DNA of 31,732 bases, taken from assembly GCA_964576075.1 (NCBI GenBank), contig CAZNTX010000044.1, positions 1 to 31,732 of the forward strand. Direction: 5' to 3'. Below, in pieces: positions 24,566-31,253 of this stretch. Position numbers and translations under genes: made by a program. The notes under the pieces were generated by a model. The model ran no database searches, was not told the origin of the DNA, and saw nothing but the letters and a program-made list of their open reading frames with translations. Numbering within the stretch: position 1 is the first letter of the stretch; the number at the start of each line of letters is the position of its first letter. Source of the DNA: Thermohalobaculum sp964576075 (GTDB lineage: Bacteria > Pseudomonadota > Alphaproteobacteria > Rhodobacterales > Rhodobacteraceae).

Positions 24566-24591
24566 GGGGCTTCTCCCTCCTGCTTGGATTG

Positions 24592-25245
24592 TCAGTGCAC
24601 GGTTTCTTGCTCCGGCTCGTCCTCGAGATGCACGAGCGGGTCGAGGACGAGGACGAGCCGCGTCTCGCCCGTCCCCTCGATCGGCGGCGAACGGTGCAGC
24701 AGACCCGATCTCGGGCGCATCGGGCAGAGCGTGCCCCGCAGCAGGATCGGCGCCCCGGTCGGCACGGTGAAGATCCGGCGCGGCTCGGCCCCGTCCGTCG
24801 AGACGCCGTATTGCGTGCCCGTCCCGCGATAGGTGCAGACGAGCCGGGTGGTCACCCGGTCGATATGGAACAGCCGGCAGGCGTTCGTCGTGACGACGTC
24901 GTAGCGAAGCCGCAGATAGGGCACGCGCAGCAGTTCCGCGAACATGGTGGCGAGCGCCGCCGTGTCGTCGACCAACCGGTCGCGCTCGGGGCCTTCGGGC
25001 GTCCCCGCCTCGTCGCAGGCCTCGGCCGCGGCGGCGCGCACGGTCTCGGGCCGCAGGATCATGCGGGCGCGCGGCAGCCGGTCGGGCTCCAGCCCATCCA
25101 TAAAGGCCTGAAAGCTCGGCAACGGTCGGCGCTGCCAGATCGCGGCCGCGCAGCCCGGGCGGTGAATGGCGGACAGGCCCTCGGGCGTCTCCGCCACGCC
25201 GACGCCGATCGCGGCGTCCGTCAGGATCTCCCTGGCAAAGCTCAT
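24592..25245 (-). CDS. DUF1826 family protein (zinc-operon associated)
   Basis: A 217-aa soluble protein. The conserved core is LRLRYDVVTTNACRLFHIDR followed by VTTRLVCTYRGTGTQY. Near the C-terminus come LLRGTLCPMRPRSGLLHRSP and TRLVLVLDP. The conserved His/Cys residues (NACRLFHID, LCPMRP, LLHRSPP) and a double-stranded beta-helix-like pattern suggest a metal-binding cupin/oxygenase-like fold, but no activity is established. DUF1826 genes are known to accompany COG0523 GTPases in Zur-linked loci, so it may be a client or partner of the GTPase. The start overlaps the GTPase stop as ATGA (25245-25242). Confidence 0.88.
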   Translation of the reverse strand: MSFAREILTDAAIGVGVAETPEGLSAIHRPGCAAAIWQRRPLPSFQAFMDGLEPDRLPRARMILRPETVRAAAAEACDEAGTPEGPERDRLVDDTAALATMFAELLRVPYLRLRYDVVTTNACRLFHIDRVTTRLVCTYRGTGTQYGVSTDGAEPRRIFTVPTGAPILLRGTLCPMRPRSGLLHRSPPIEGTGETRLVLVLDPLVHLEDEPEQETVH

Positions 25246-26459
25246 GCCGCCGCCTCCTTGCGCCGCCAGATCGGGAAGGGATCGGGCAGGCCGGTCCAGA
25301 GCGCAGGGTCGTCGCCGGCCTCGGGGCCGAGCAGGCACCCGTCGAGCCGCGCGCGGATCGCCGCCTCGTCCATGCCGGCCCCGATGAAGACGAGCTCCTG
25401 CCGCCGGTCGCCGAAGGGCGCGGCCCAATGCGTCTGCATGTAGGTGCGGGCCGCATGATCGTTCGGCCAATGCTCCCGGGGCACCGCCGCCCACCAGGTG
25501 CCGAGCGGGCGCACCGAGGAGAGCGCGCCGGCGAGCGAGAACTCGGCCACCCAGTCCGGGCGGGTCGCGACCCAGAAATGCCCCTTGGCGCGGATCACCC
25601 CGGGCAGCGGGGCGTTCAGCACGCCGTGCAGGCGCATCGGGTCGAAGGGGCGGCGGGCGCGATAGACGAAGGAGGTGACGCCGTATTCCTCGGTCTCCGG
25701 CACATGGTCGGCAAAGCCGTAGAGCTCCTTGGCCCACATCGGATGCTCATGCGCCTTCTGGAAATCGAAGAGGCCCGTGTCGAGGATCCGCCGGGCCTCC
25801 ACATCCGAGTGGGTCGTCTCGATGATCTCGCAGTCCGCGTTGAGGCTGCGGATGATCTTGCGCGCGGCGTCGACACGTTCCGGGGCGGCATCGGCGACCT
25901 TGTTGAGGATCACCACATCGGCGAACTCGATCTGGTCGGTGAGAAGGTGCACCAGCGTGCGCTCGTCCTCCTCGCCCATGGTCTCGCCGCGATCGCGCAG
26001 GAAGTCGTGGCTGGAGAAGTCCGTCAGCAGGTTCACCGCATCGACCACGGTGACCATTGTGTCGAGCCGCGCGACATCCGAGAGGCTTTGCCCCTCAGCG
26101 TCGCGAAAGTCGAAGGTGGCGGCCACCGGCAGCGGCTCGGAGATCCCGGTCGACTCGATCAGCAGGTAGTCGAAGCGGCCTTCGGCGGCGAGCCGGCGCA
26201 CCTCGGCCAGGAGATCGTCGCGCAGCGTGCAGCAGATGCAGCCGTTCGACATCTCGACCAAGGTCTCGTCGGTGCGGCTGAGCTCGGTGTCGGCGCGGAC
26301 GAGGTCGGCGTCGATGTTCACCTCGGACATGTCGTTCACGATAACCGCGACGCGCCGGCCCTCGCGGTTGTTGAGGACCCGGTTGAGCAGCGTCGTCTTG
26401 CCGGCGCCGAGAAAGCCGGAGAGCACGGTCACGGGGAGGCGGGTGTCGGTTGCGGTCAT
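25242..26459 (-). CDS. zigA: ZigA-type zinc metallochaperone GTPase (COG0523)
   Basis: A 405-aa CobW-family GTPase. The Walker A motif GFLGAGKTT is at residues 15-23, VIVNDMSEVNIDADLV is the switch region, and the CxCC metal site is GCICC (73-77). LLIESTGISEP and ILNKVAD complete the G-domain. The C-terminal domain has KGHFWVATRP, RPLGTWWAAVP and RQELVFIGAGMDE, characteristic of the zinc-starvation-induced ZigA/YciC subgroup. It should allocate scarce zinc to client enzymes. The start ATG at 26459 has GGAGG 7 nt upstream; an alternative GTG at 26477 would overlap the aztC stop (GTGA) but lacks such a site. The metal specificity is inferred from the zur-azt context. Confidence 0.92.
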   Translation of the reverse strand: MTATDTRLPVTVLSGFLGAGKTTLLNRVLNNREGRRVAVIVNDMSEVNIDADLVRADTELSRTDETLVEMSNGCICCTLRDDLLAEVRRLAAEGRFDYLLIESTGISEPLPVAATFDFRDAEGQSLSDVARLDTMVTVVDAVNLLTDFSSHDFLRDRGETMGEEDERTLVHLLTDQIEFADVVILNKVADAAPERVDAARKIIRSLNADCEIIETTHSDVEARRILDTGLFDFQKAHEHPMWAKELYGFADHVPETEEYGVTSFVYRARRPFDPMRLHGVLNAPLPGVIRAKGHFWVATRPDWVAEFSLAGALSSVRPLGTWWAAVPREHWPNDHAARTYMQTHWAAPFGDRRQELVFIGAGMDEAAIRARLDGCLLGPEAGDDPALWTGLPDPFPIWRRKEAAA

Positions 26460-26473
26460 GACGGCGCCTCCGC

Positions 26474-27505
26474 TCACGAGCCCAGCGCCTGCGCGAGCGT
26501 GGTCGCGTTGTGGCGCATCATGTCGAGATAGGTGGGCGCCGGGCCGTCGGGGCCGGAGAGCGCGCCCGGATAGAGCGTGCCGCCGACGGTGGCGCCGGTC
26601 TCGTTGGCGATCTGTTCGATCAGACGCGGATCGCTGATGCTCTCGATGAAGACCGCCGAGATGGTCTGCTCGCGCATCTGCTCGATGAGGCGCGCGACGT
26701 CCTTGGCCGAGGCCTCGGACTCCGTGCTCAGCCCCTGCGGCGCGAGAAAGGTCAGCCCATAGTCGCGGCCGAAATACTGGAAGGCGTCGTGGGAGGTGAC
26801 GACGGTGCGCCGGTCCTCAGGCAGCGCCGCCATCATGTCGCGGATCTCGCGGTCGAGCGCCTCGATCTCGGCCACATAGGCCGCTCGGTTCTCGTAGAAC
26901 GCCGTCGCGTTCGCAGGGTCGGCCGTCGCCAGCGCCGCCGTGATCGCGTCGACGTAAGCGACGGCGCTCGTCAGGCTCTGCCAAGCATGGGGGTCGAAGG
27001 CCCCGTGGTCGTGGTGATCGTGACCCCCAGCCTCCGCATGGTCGGCGTGTCCGTGGTCGTCGCCGTCTGCGTGTTCGTCGTCGTGCCTGTGGTCCTTGCC
27101 CTCCGCATGGTCCTCGGCGTGGTCGTCATGCCCGTGCGCGTCGCCCTCTTCGTAGGCAATCGCGTCGATGCCCGCCGTTGCCACGATATGGGTGCCGTCG
27201 AACTCCGCCGCCTCGACCAGCCGGTCGAGCCAGCCCTCGAAGTCGAGACCGTTCACGACCAGCACCTCGGCCTCGCTCACCGCACGGGCGTCCGCCGGGG
27301 TCGGTTGGTAGACATGCGTGTCTCCATCGGGACCGACGAGGGTCGTGAGCGCCACGTGCTCGCCGCCGATCCGGCCCACCATGTCGCCGAGGATCGAGAA
27401 GGTCGCGACGACGCGGGTGGGCGCATCCGCGCGGGCAGCCTCCGGCGCGGCGAGCGACAGGGCGGAGATGGCAGCGCCAGCGAGCAGCGTTCTGCGGAGG
27501 ATCAT
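26474..27505 (-). CDS. aztC: Zinc ABC transporter substrate-binding protein (AztC/ZnuA type)
   Basis: A 343-aa periplasmic cluster A-I binding protein. The signal peptide (ILRRTLLAGAAISALSLAAP) ends near ARA. Metal ligands expected from the family are His64 (GDTHVYQPTPAD), His173 (AFDPHAWQ), His239 (VTSHDAFQYFG) and an Asp near 320. Between about residues 122 and 168 lies a flexible loop with roughly 20 His plus many Asp/Glu, a zinc-sensing or zinc-collecting loop. The core (STESEASAKDVARLIEQ, VFIESISDPRLIEQIA) fits AztC of Paracoccus as well as ZnuA. The companion chaperone gene aztD is not seen. AAAGGA precedes the ATG, 11 nt after the permease stop. Confidence 0.93.
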   Translation of the reverse strand: MILRRTLLAGAAISALSLAAPEAARADAPTRVVATFSILGDMVGRIGGEHVALTTLVGPDGDTHVYQPTPADARAVSEAEVLVVNGLDFEGWLDRLVEAAEFDGTHIVATAGIDAIAYEEGDAHGHDDHAEDHAEGKDHRHDDEHADGDDHGHADHAEAGGHDHHDHGAFDPHAWQSLTSAVAYVDAITAALATADPANATAFYENRAAYVAEIEALDREIRDMMAALPEDRRTVVTSHDAFQYFGRDYGLTFLAPQGLSTESEASAKDVARLIEQMREQTISAVFIESISDPRLIEQIANETGATVGGTLYPGALSGPDGPAPTYLDMMRHNATTLAQALGS

Positions 27506-27516
27506 GGACGTTCCTT

Positions 27517-28368
27517 TCAGGTCTGGAGTGTTTGGCCGGGCCAGGCCCGTGCGACGAGCCCGCCGACCGGGCCGATGACGATCGACGCGCCATAGGCGGC
27601 GCCGGCGACCAGGATGATCGCGGGGCCGGATGGCAGGCTGAGGTGATAGGAGAGGAGAAGCCCCGCGAGGCTCGACAGCATGGCGACGCACACCGCGCAG
27701 GCGATCAGCCCGCCGATGCTCGCGGCCCAGAACCGGGCGGCCGCCGCCGGCAGGATCATGATCCCGACCGCCATCAGGGTGCCGAGCGCGTGGAAACCGC
27801 CGACGAGGTTCAGCACCACGAGCGCCAGGAAGGTGAAGTGCGTCACCGCGGAGAGCCCGCTGACCGAGCGCAGGAACTGCGGATCGGCGCATTCCAGCAC
27901 CAGCGGGCGGAAGACGAGCGCGAGCGTCAGCGTCGAGAGGCTCGCGATCGAGCAGAGCAGGACCAGGGCTGCATCGTCGAGGGCCAGCACCGTGCCGAAG
28001 AGCACATGCATCAGGTCGACATTGCTGCCCCGCGTCGAGACGATCAGCACCCCGAGCGCAAGGGCGACGAGATAGAACGATGCGAGGCTCGAATCCTCGC
28101 TCAGCCGCGTGCTGCGGCTCACCAGTCCGGAGAGGAGGACGACCGCGAGCCCCGCGATCATGGCGAAGAGCGAGAGCCCGGCGAACAGATAGCCGACGGC
28201 GACCCCGGGCAGGATGGCGCAGGCCAGCCCCTCGCCGGTCAGGCTCATCCGGCGCAGCGTCAGGAACACGCCGACCGGCGTCGCCCCCACGGAGATCGCG
28301 ACACAGCCGAGGAGCGCCCGGCGCATGAAGCCGAACTCGGCGAAGGGCTCGACCGCGAGCTCCCACAT
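27517..28368 (-). CDS. aztB: Zinc ABC transporter permease (AztB/ZnuB type)
   Basis: A 283-aa membrane protein with about seven to nine hydrophobic helices, of the ABC-3 (ZnuB/MntB) permease family. Typical blocks are FGFMRRALLGCVAISVGATP, VGVFLTLRRMSLTGEGLACA, then RGSNVDLMHVLFGTVLALDD and HALGTLMAVGIMILPAAAAR. The GEGLACAILPG sequence replaces the GDALAHAILPG commonly seen, so the usual His is a Cys. The ATG at 28368 shares one base with the ATPase stop (TGATG), which couples translation. It forms a dimer in the inner membrane with AztA. Confidence 0.92.
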   Translation of the reverse strand: MWELAVEPFAEFGFMRRALLGCVAISVGATPVGVFLTLRRMSLTGEGLACAILPGVAVGYLFAGLSLFAMIAGLAVVLLSGLVSRSTRLSEDSSLASFYLVALALGVLIVSTRGSNVDLMHVLFGTVLALDDAALVLLCSIASLSTLTLALVFRPLVLECADPQFLRSVSGLSAVTHFTFLALVVLNLVGGFHALGTLMAVGIMILPAAAARFWAASIGGLIACAVCVAMLSSLAGLLLSYHLSLPSGPAIILVAGAAYGASIVIGPVGGLVARAWPGQTLQT

Positions 28369-29111
28369 CACGCCGCACTCCGTCCGCATGTGTGCGGCGG
28401 GCCGGCGCAGGCCTCGCACATCTGGCGCGCGCGGAACTGATTCTCGGCGGTCAGAACCTTCGCCGTCGGCCCGTGCGCCACGAGCTCGCGGGCGAGCATC
28501 AGCGTCTCGGGGAAATGCGCGCGCACGGTCTCGAAGTCGTGCAGCACGGCGAGCACGGTGCGCCCCTCGCCGTGCCATCGGGCGATGACTTTCAGAAGAT
28601 CGGCCATGGTGCGCGCGTCGATGGCCGTGAACGGCTCGTCGAGCAGCATGAGCCGCGCGTCCTGCAGCATCATCCGCGCAAAGAGCGCCCGCTGCATCTG
28701 CCCGCCGGAGAGCGAGCCGATCGCCCGCCTCTCGAAGCCATCGAGCCCGACGGCGGCGATGGCGGCGCCGACCCGGTCCCGGCCCCCGCGACCGAGCGAG
28801 CCGAAGGCCCCCACCTCGCGCCAGAGGCCCATGGCGACGAGGTCGATCACAGGGATCGGAAACGTCCGGTCGATCTCGGACTGCTGGGGCAGATAGGCGA
28901 TGTTCTCGCGCGCCACCGATCCAAGGGCAACGCGGCCGCGGAGCGGGACCAGCGCGCCGGTGACCCCCTTCAGCAGCGTCGACTTGCCCGCGCCGTTCGG
29001 CCCGACGATCGCCGTGAGGCTGCCCTCATGGATGGTCGCGGTGAGATCGAGCACGGCCGGGGTCCGGTCGTAGCCGAGGGTGAGCCGGTCGAAGGCGAGC
29101 GCTTCGCTCAT
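28368..29111 (-). CDS. aztA: Zinc ABC transporter ATP-binding protein (AztA/ZnuC type)
   Basis: A 247-aa ABC ATPase. Walker A GPNGAGKST is at residues 37-45, the Q-loop is in YLPQQSEID, the signature LSGGQ at 134-138, Walker B LMLLDEP at 154-160, and the switch His in VLAVLHDFETVRAHFPET. The opening LTLGYDRTPAV and the C-terminal VLTAENQFRARQMCEAC resemble AztA of Rhodobacterales. A Cys/His tail (CEACAGPPHTCG) could bind metal. The start overlaps the upstream microprotein stop as ATGA (29111-29108). It powers zinc import through AztB/AztC. Confidence 0.93.
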   Translation of the reverse strand: MSEALAFDRLTLGYDRTPAVLDLTATIHEGSLTAIVGPNGAGKSTLLKGVTGALVPLRGRVALGSVARENIAYLPQQSEIDRTFPIPVIDLVAMGLWREVGAFGSLGRGGRDRVGAAIAAVGLDGFERRAIGSLSGGQMQRALFARMMLQDARLMLLDEPFTAIDARTMADLLKVIARWHGEGRTVLAVLHDFETVRAHFPETLMLARELVAHGPTAKVLTAENQFRARQMCEACAGPPHTCGRSAA

Positions 29112-29245
29112 GACGCGCCCGGCCCGCCGGTCGCCCAGAAGACCCCGATCCAAAGCAGCGCGGAGACGAGCGCCGCCACGGCGAGCCTCGGTCCTGCCCC
29201 CACGAGAAGGAGCCTCATGCGATCCCGGCCGTTCCCGTCGCTCAC
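29108..29245 (-). CDS. Single-pass membrane microprotein between zur and aztA
   Basis: A 45-codon frame starting with GTG at 29245, where GTGA overlaps the zur stop, and ending in an ATGA overlap with aztA. The sequence is a short polar head (SDGNGRDRMR) followed by LLLVGAGPRLAVAALVSALL and WIGVFWATGGPGAS, i.e. one transmembrane helix of about 20 residues. An internal ATG at 29218 would give 36 residues. The reasons to believe it are the double overlap, the hydrophobic composition unlike chance GC-rich frames, and the operon position. Homology is unknown to me. It might assist the AztAB transporter or simply keep ribosomes coupled from zur to aztA. Confidence 0.6.
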   Translation of the reverse strand: MSDGNGRDRMRLLLVGAGPRLAVAALVSALLWIGVFWATGGPGAS

Positions 29246-29643
29246 GCCCTCTGCTCCGCTGTTCCACAATCGGCGCAGAGCCCGTAAACCTCGATGACCG
29301 GGCGCGTGGCCGCAAATCCCGAGCGCCCCGCGACGCCGGACAAGGCGTCCAGCAGGTCGGGCGCGACGGTCTCTTCCACCACGCCGCAATCCTCGCAGAT
29401 CGCCATGATCGCGGCCGCAGGGTCGTTGCCGTGCCGGCAGACGACGAAGGCCTTCAGGGACTCGATCTTGTGCACGCGCCCGCTTTCGGTGAGCGATCTG
29501 AGCGCCCGATAGACGGTCGGCGGTGCGAGTTTCGGGTGGCTTCTGCGGAGCCGTCCGAGGAGGTCATAGGCCGATAAGGGGGCGCCATGCCGGCGAAGAA
29601 CGCCCAGCACCGCTGCCTCCATCTTCGCACCCCTTGGTCTCAT
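29242..29643 (-). CDS. zur: Zinc uptake regulator, Fur family
   Basis: A 133-aa Fur-family repressor. The winged-helix N-terminus has APLSAYDLLGRLRRSHPKLA and the recognition helix PPTVYRALRSLTESGRVHKI. The dimerisation half carries a CRHG block (Cys69, His71), the CEDC pair (83, 86) and the CADC pair (123, 126), which form the structural zinc site. FVVCRHGNDPAAAIMAICED is diagnostic of Zur. With zinc it should bind the palindrome at 29668-29686 and repress its own operon. The ATG at 29643 has GGAGGTGG upstream. It is the first gene of the minus-strand zinc operon, a layout that gives autoregulation. Confidence 0.95.
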   Translation of the reverse strand: MRPRGAKMEAAVLGVLRRHGAPLSAYDLLGRLRRSHPKLAPPTVYRALRSLTESGRVHKIESLKAFVVCRHGNDPAAAIMAICEDCGVVEETVAPDLLDALSGVAGRSGFAATRPVIEVYGLCADCGTAEQRA

Positions 29644-29667
29644 GGATCTCCACCTCCGAATCGCCGT

Positions 29668-29686
29668 GATGTTATACTATAACATC
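29668..29686. promoter_or_regulatory. Zur box: 19-bp perfect palindrome overlapping the zur operon promoter
   Basis: GATGTTATACTATAACATC is a perfect 9-1-9 inverted repeat with the GTTAT-N3-ATAAC core typical of alphaproteobacterial Zur sites. It begins 24 nt upstream of the zur ATG. On the minus strand its centre supplies TATAGT, a good -10 hexamer, so Zur binding would block RNA polymerase directly. The plus strand carries TATACT in the same place. I found no second copy elsewhere in the window. Confidence 0.88.
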
Positions 29687-29721
29687 TGACTGGAGGTGTC
29701 ATGACGCGCGCACCGCCTGCG

Positions 29722-29830
29722 ATCCTCCGCCGAATGCGGCTTGCGGGTCCGCTGGCGGATATCCGTCACGACCGTCTCGGCCGGCGGCTCCGGTTGACCT
29801 TTCCCCCTGAAATGCCCCACTTGGAGGTCA
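29722..29830 (-). mobile_element. Remnant of an IS3-type insertion sequence (5' end of orfA)
   Basis: On the minus strand, 29778-29722 encodes ETVVTDIRQRTRKPHSAED, matching the start of IS3-family OrfA transposases (V-x-D-I-R-x-x-T-R-x-x-Y/H-S-A-E-E/D-K-I-R). The frame then breaks off and the HTH part is missing. Upstream on the same strand, TGACCTCCAAGTGGGGCATT starting at 29830 looks like an IS3-type terminal repeat leading into the gene. Only about 110 bp survive. The break lies about 35 bp from the Zur box. Identified from pattern memory; no second terminal repeat was found. Confidence 0.5.
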
Positions 29831-30164
29831 GCCCGTCGCCAGCGACGGAGACGGACAGATGCGCACTTGCTCGGCGAGCGACGGAGGATCGAGCCAGCAA
29901 CGATCCGCCAACGCCGCTTGCTCAACCGACAGCGCGCTGCCTAACCTCGATAGGAGCGAGCCGGACCCTCCAAAGCGTCATGGCCCTCAAGGTTCCGAAG
30001 CATCCGGCACCGGAGGAAGGCGGCAGACGGCTTCGAGTCCTCCGCGGCGCGAGAGAGCGGCCTGACCCTGATCCGCCTGGACGCCGAGCGCGACGAGATA
30101 CTCGATCCTGTCATCATCGGCGGCTACCCGCCGTCTCGACAGACACGAGCAAAGGATCGCTCCC
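29831..30164. other. Spacer between the IS relic and the SH3-domain gene
   Basis: I see no gene here. The promoter and leader of the SH3-domain gene should lie in this stretch; an AAGGA ribosome binding site is just before its ATG. A minus-strand methionine start at 29925 runs into the IS relic but has no ribosome binding site. Confidence 0.45.
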
Positions 30165-31079
30165 ATGGCCAAGACCGCGCTGTTCGTCGCCACGGCCTGC
30201 CTCGGCCTGGCCGCTGCAACGACCGCACAGGCCGAAGTGCCCGCCTTCACGGCGGAGTGCCCCACGGGAATCACCGTGACCCAGGATCTCGCCGGCATCT
30301 TCCGGGTGAACGGCGTCCAGGCCGATGTGAGGATGTACAATGCCAACTACTTCGAGGCGTCCGCCGGCGGGATCACCTTCCCGATCAGCACCGAGGCGGA
30401 CGGCAGCGGTCTTGTCGTCGGCTTCAATCCGCCGGGCAGCGCGGGCGGCTATTGCACCGTCGTCTCCGTGGGCAGCCCGTCGGCTCCGAGTGCCGGCGCA
30501 GACGGCCCCGACCATTTCGAAGTGCGGGTCAACGGTCGTCTGAACCTCCGCGCCGGGACGTCGACCTCCTCGAACGTCGTGGGCTATCTGCCCAACGGGA
30601 CCGTCGTGGAAAACCTCGGCTGTCTCTCGGCCGAGGGACGGACCTGGTGCCGCGTCACCAATGGCCGCGTCTCGGGATGGGCGGCGTCGGAGTTCCTGGT
30701 CGAGGCGGGCGGTCCCGTGCGGTCGCCGCGTGCCACAACGAGGCCCGCCGGCGACAGCGCAAGCGCGTTCACCACGGAGCGTGTGAGCTTCCCTCGCGGG
30801 TCCAGCGGCACCGAGTTCACCGACAGCCTCGATCCCGGCGTCTCGCACCGCTACCTCCTCAATGCGCGCAACGGCCAGTTCTTCTATTTCCGCCTCGCCG
30901 CGAACGGCCCCAGGATGACCTACACCATCTACAACCCCGACGGCTCTGTCCTGCTGGATCAGATGAGCGCAGACCGGGAGTATCGCGGGCAGCTCTGGCA
31001 ATCGGGCGACCACATCGTCGAGGTTTCGAACACCGCGAACGGCAGGCAGTCGTTCAATGTGATATTCGGCATAGACTGA
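30165..31079 (+). CDS. Exported SH3-domain protein with lysozyme-inhibitor/PPC-like C-terminal domain
   Basis: A 304-aa secreted protein. The signal peptide AKTALFVATACLGLAAATTA is cleaved near AQA-EV. The N-terminal domain (about 25-110) has two Cys (AEC, YC) and is of unknown type. A bacterial SH3 (SH3b) domain spans about 124-184, with NGRLNLRAGTSTSSNVVGYL, TVVENLGCLSAEGRTWCRVT and GWAASEFL. The C-terminal ~90 residues (SLDPGVSHRYLLNARNGQFF, YTIYNPDGSVLL, SGDHIVEVSNT) look like the beta-sandwich of g-type lysozyme inhibitor/PPC domains. It probably works at the cell wall in the periplasm. AAGGA precedes the ATG. It is not obviously linked to zinc. Confidence 0.88.
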   Translation: MAKTALFVATACLGLAAATTAQAEVPAFTAECPTGITVTQDLAGIFRVNGVQADVRMYNANYFEASAGGITFPISTEADGSGLVVGFNPPGSAGGYCTVVSVGSPSAPSAGADGPDHFEVRVNGRLNLRAGTSTSSNVVGYLPNGTVVENLGCLSAEGRTWCRVTNGRVSGWAASEFLVEAGGPVRSPRATTRPAGDSASAFTTERVSFPRGSSGTEFTDSLDPGVSHRYLLNARNGQFFYFRLAANGPRMTYTIYNPDGSVLLDQMSADREYRGQLWQSGDHIVEVSNTANGRQSFNVIFGID

Positions 31080-31253
31080 CTCGTGGACAAGTATAGATCT
31101 TCTCGACGATCAGAGATGGCAACGGACGCACGCAACTGTCTGGAATGATCGCCAGTCACAGCGCGCTTGTCGATCTTGTCCAACCCTCTGGCAGCGCGTG
31201 CGGTGGGCGGATGGCCCCGGGTCCGGGTCGTCCGCCCTTCACCGACGGAAGCG
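31080..31253. other. Intergenic stretch after the SH3-domain gene
   Basis: Slightly AT-richer sequence follows the stop. No terminator hairpin with a T-run and no gene were found. A minus-strand TTG-start frame overlapping the SH3-domain gene is not convincing. Confidence 0.4.

Noticed and set aside
22235..24832. An 865-codon plus-strand open frame opposite the CobW, DUF6525 and dehydrogenase genes
   Set aside because: The minus-strand genes carry unmistakable motifs and coupled starts; this frame has neither.
26971..27159. Thr/Met-rich minus-strand frame in the aztC His-rich loop region
   Set aside because: It is the out-of-frame reading of the His/Asp repeats of aztC (CAC/GAC codons read as ACC-type codons).
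29701..30279. Plus-strand gene starting at 29701 with a good ribosome binding site, divergent from zur
   Set aside because: After the start the sequence is antisense to the IS3 relic and later overlaps the SH3-domain gene in another frame; composition is Arg/Pro-rich and no family was recognised. Kept only as a comment on the Zur box.
30959..31183. Minus-strand TTG-start frame of 74 codons opposite the end of the SH3-domain gene
   Set aside because: It overlaps a convincing gene, uses a rare start and has no recognisable domain.
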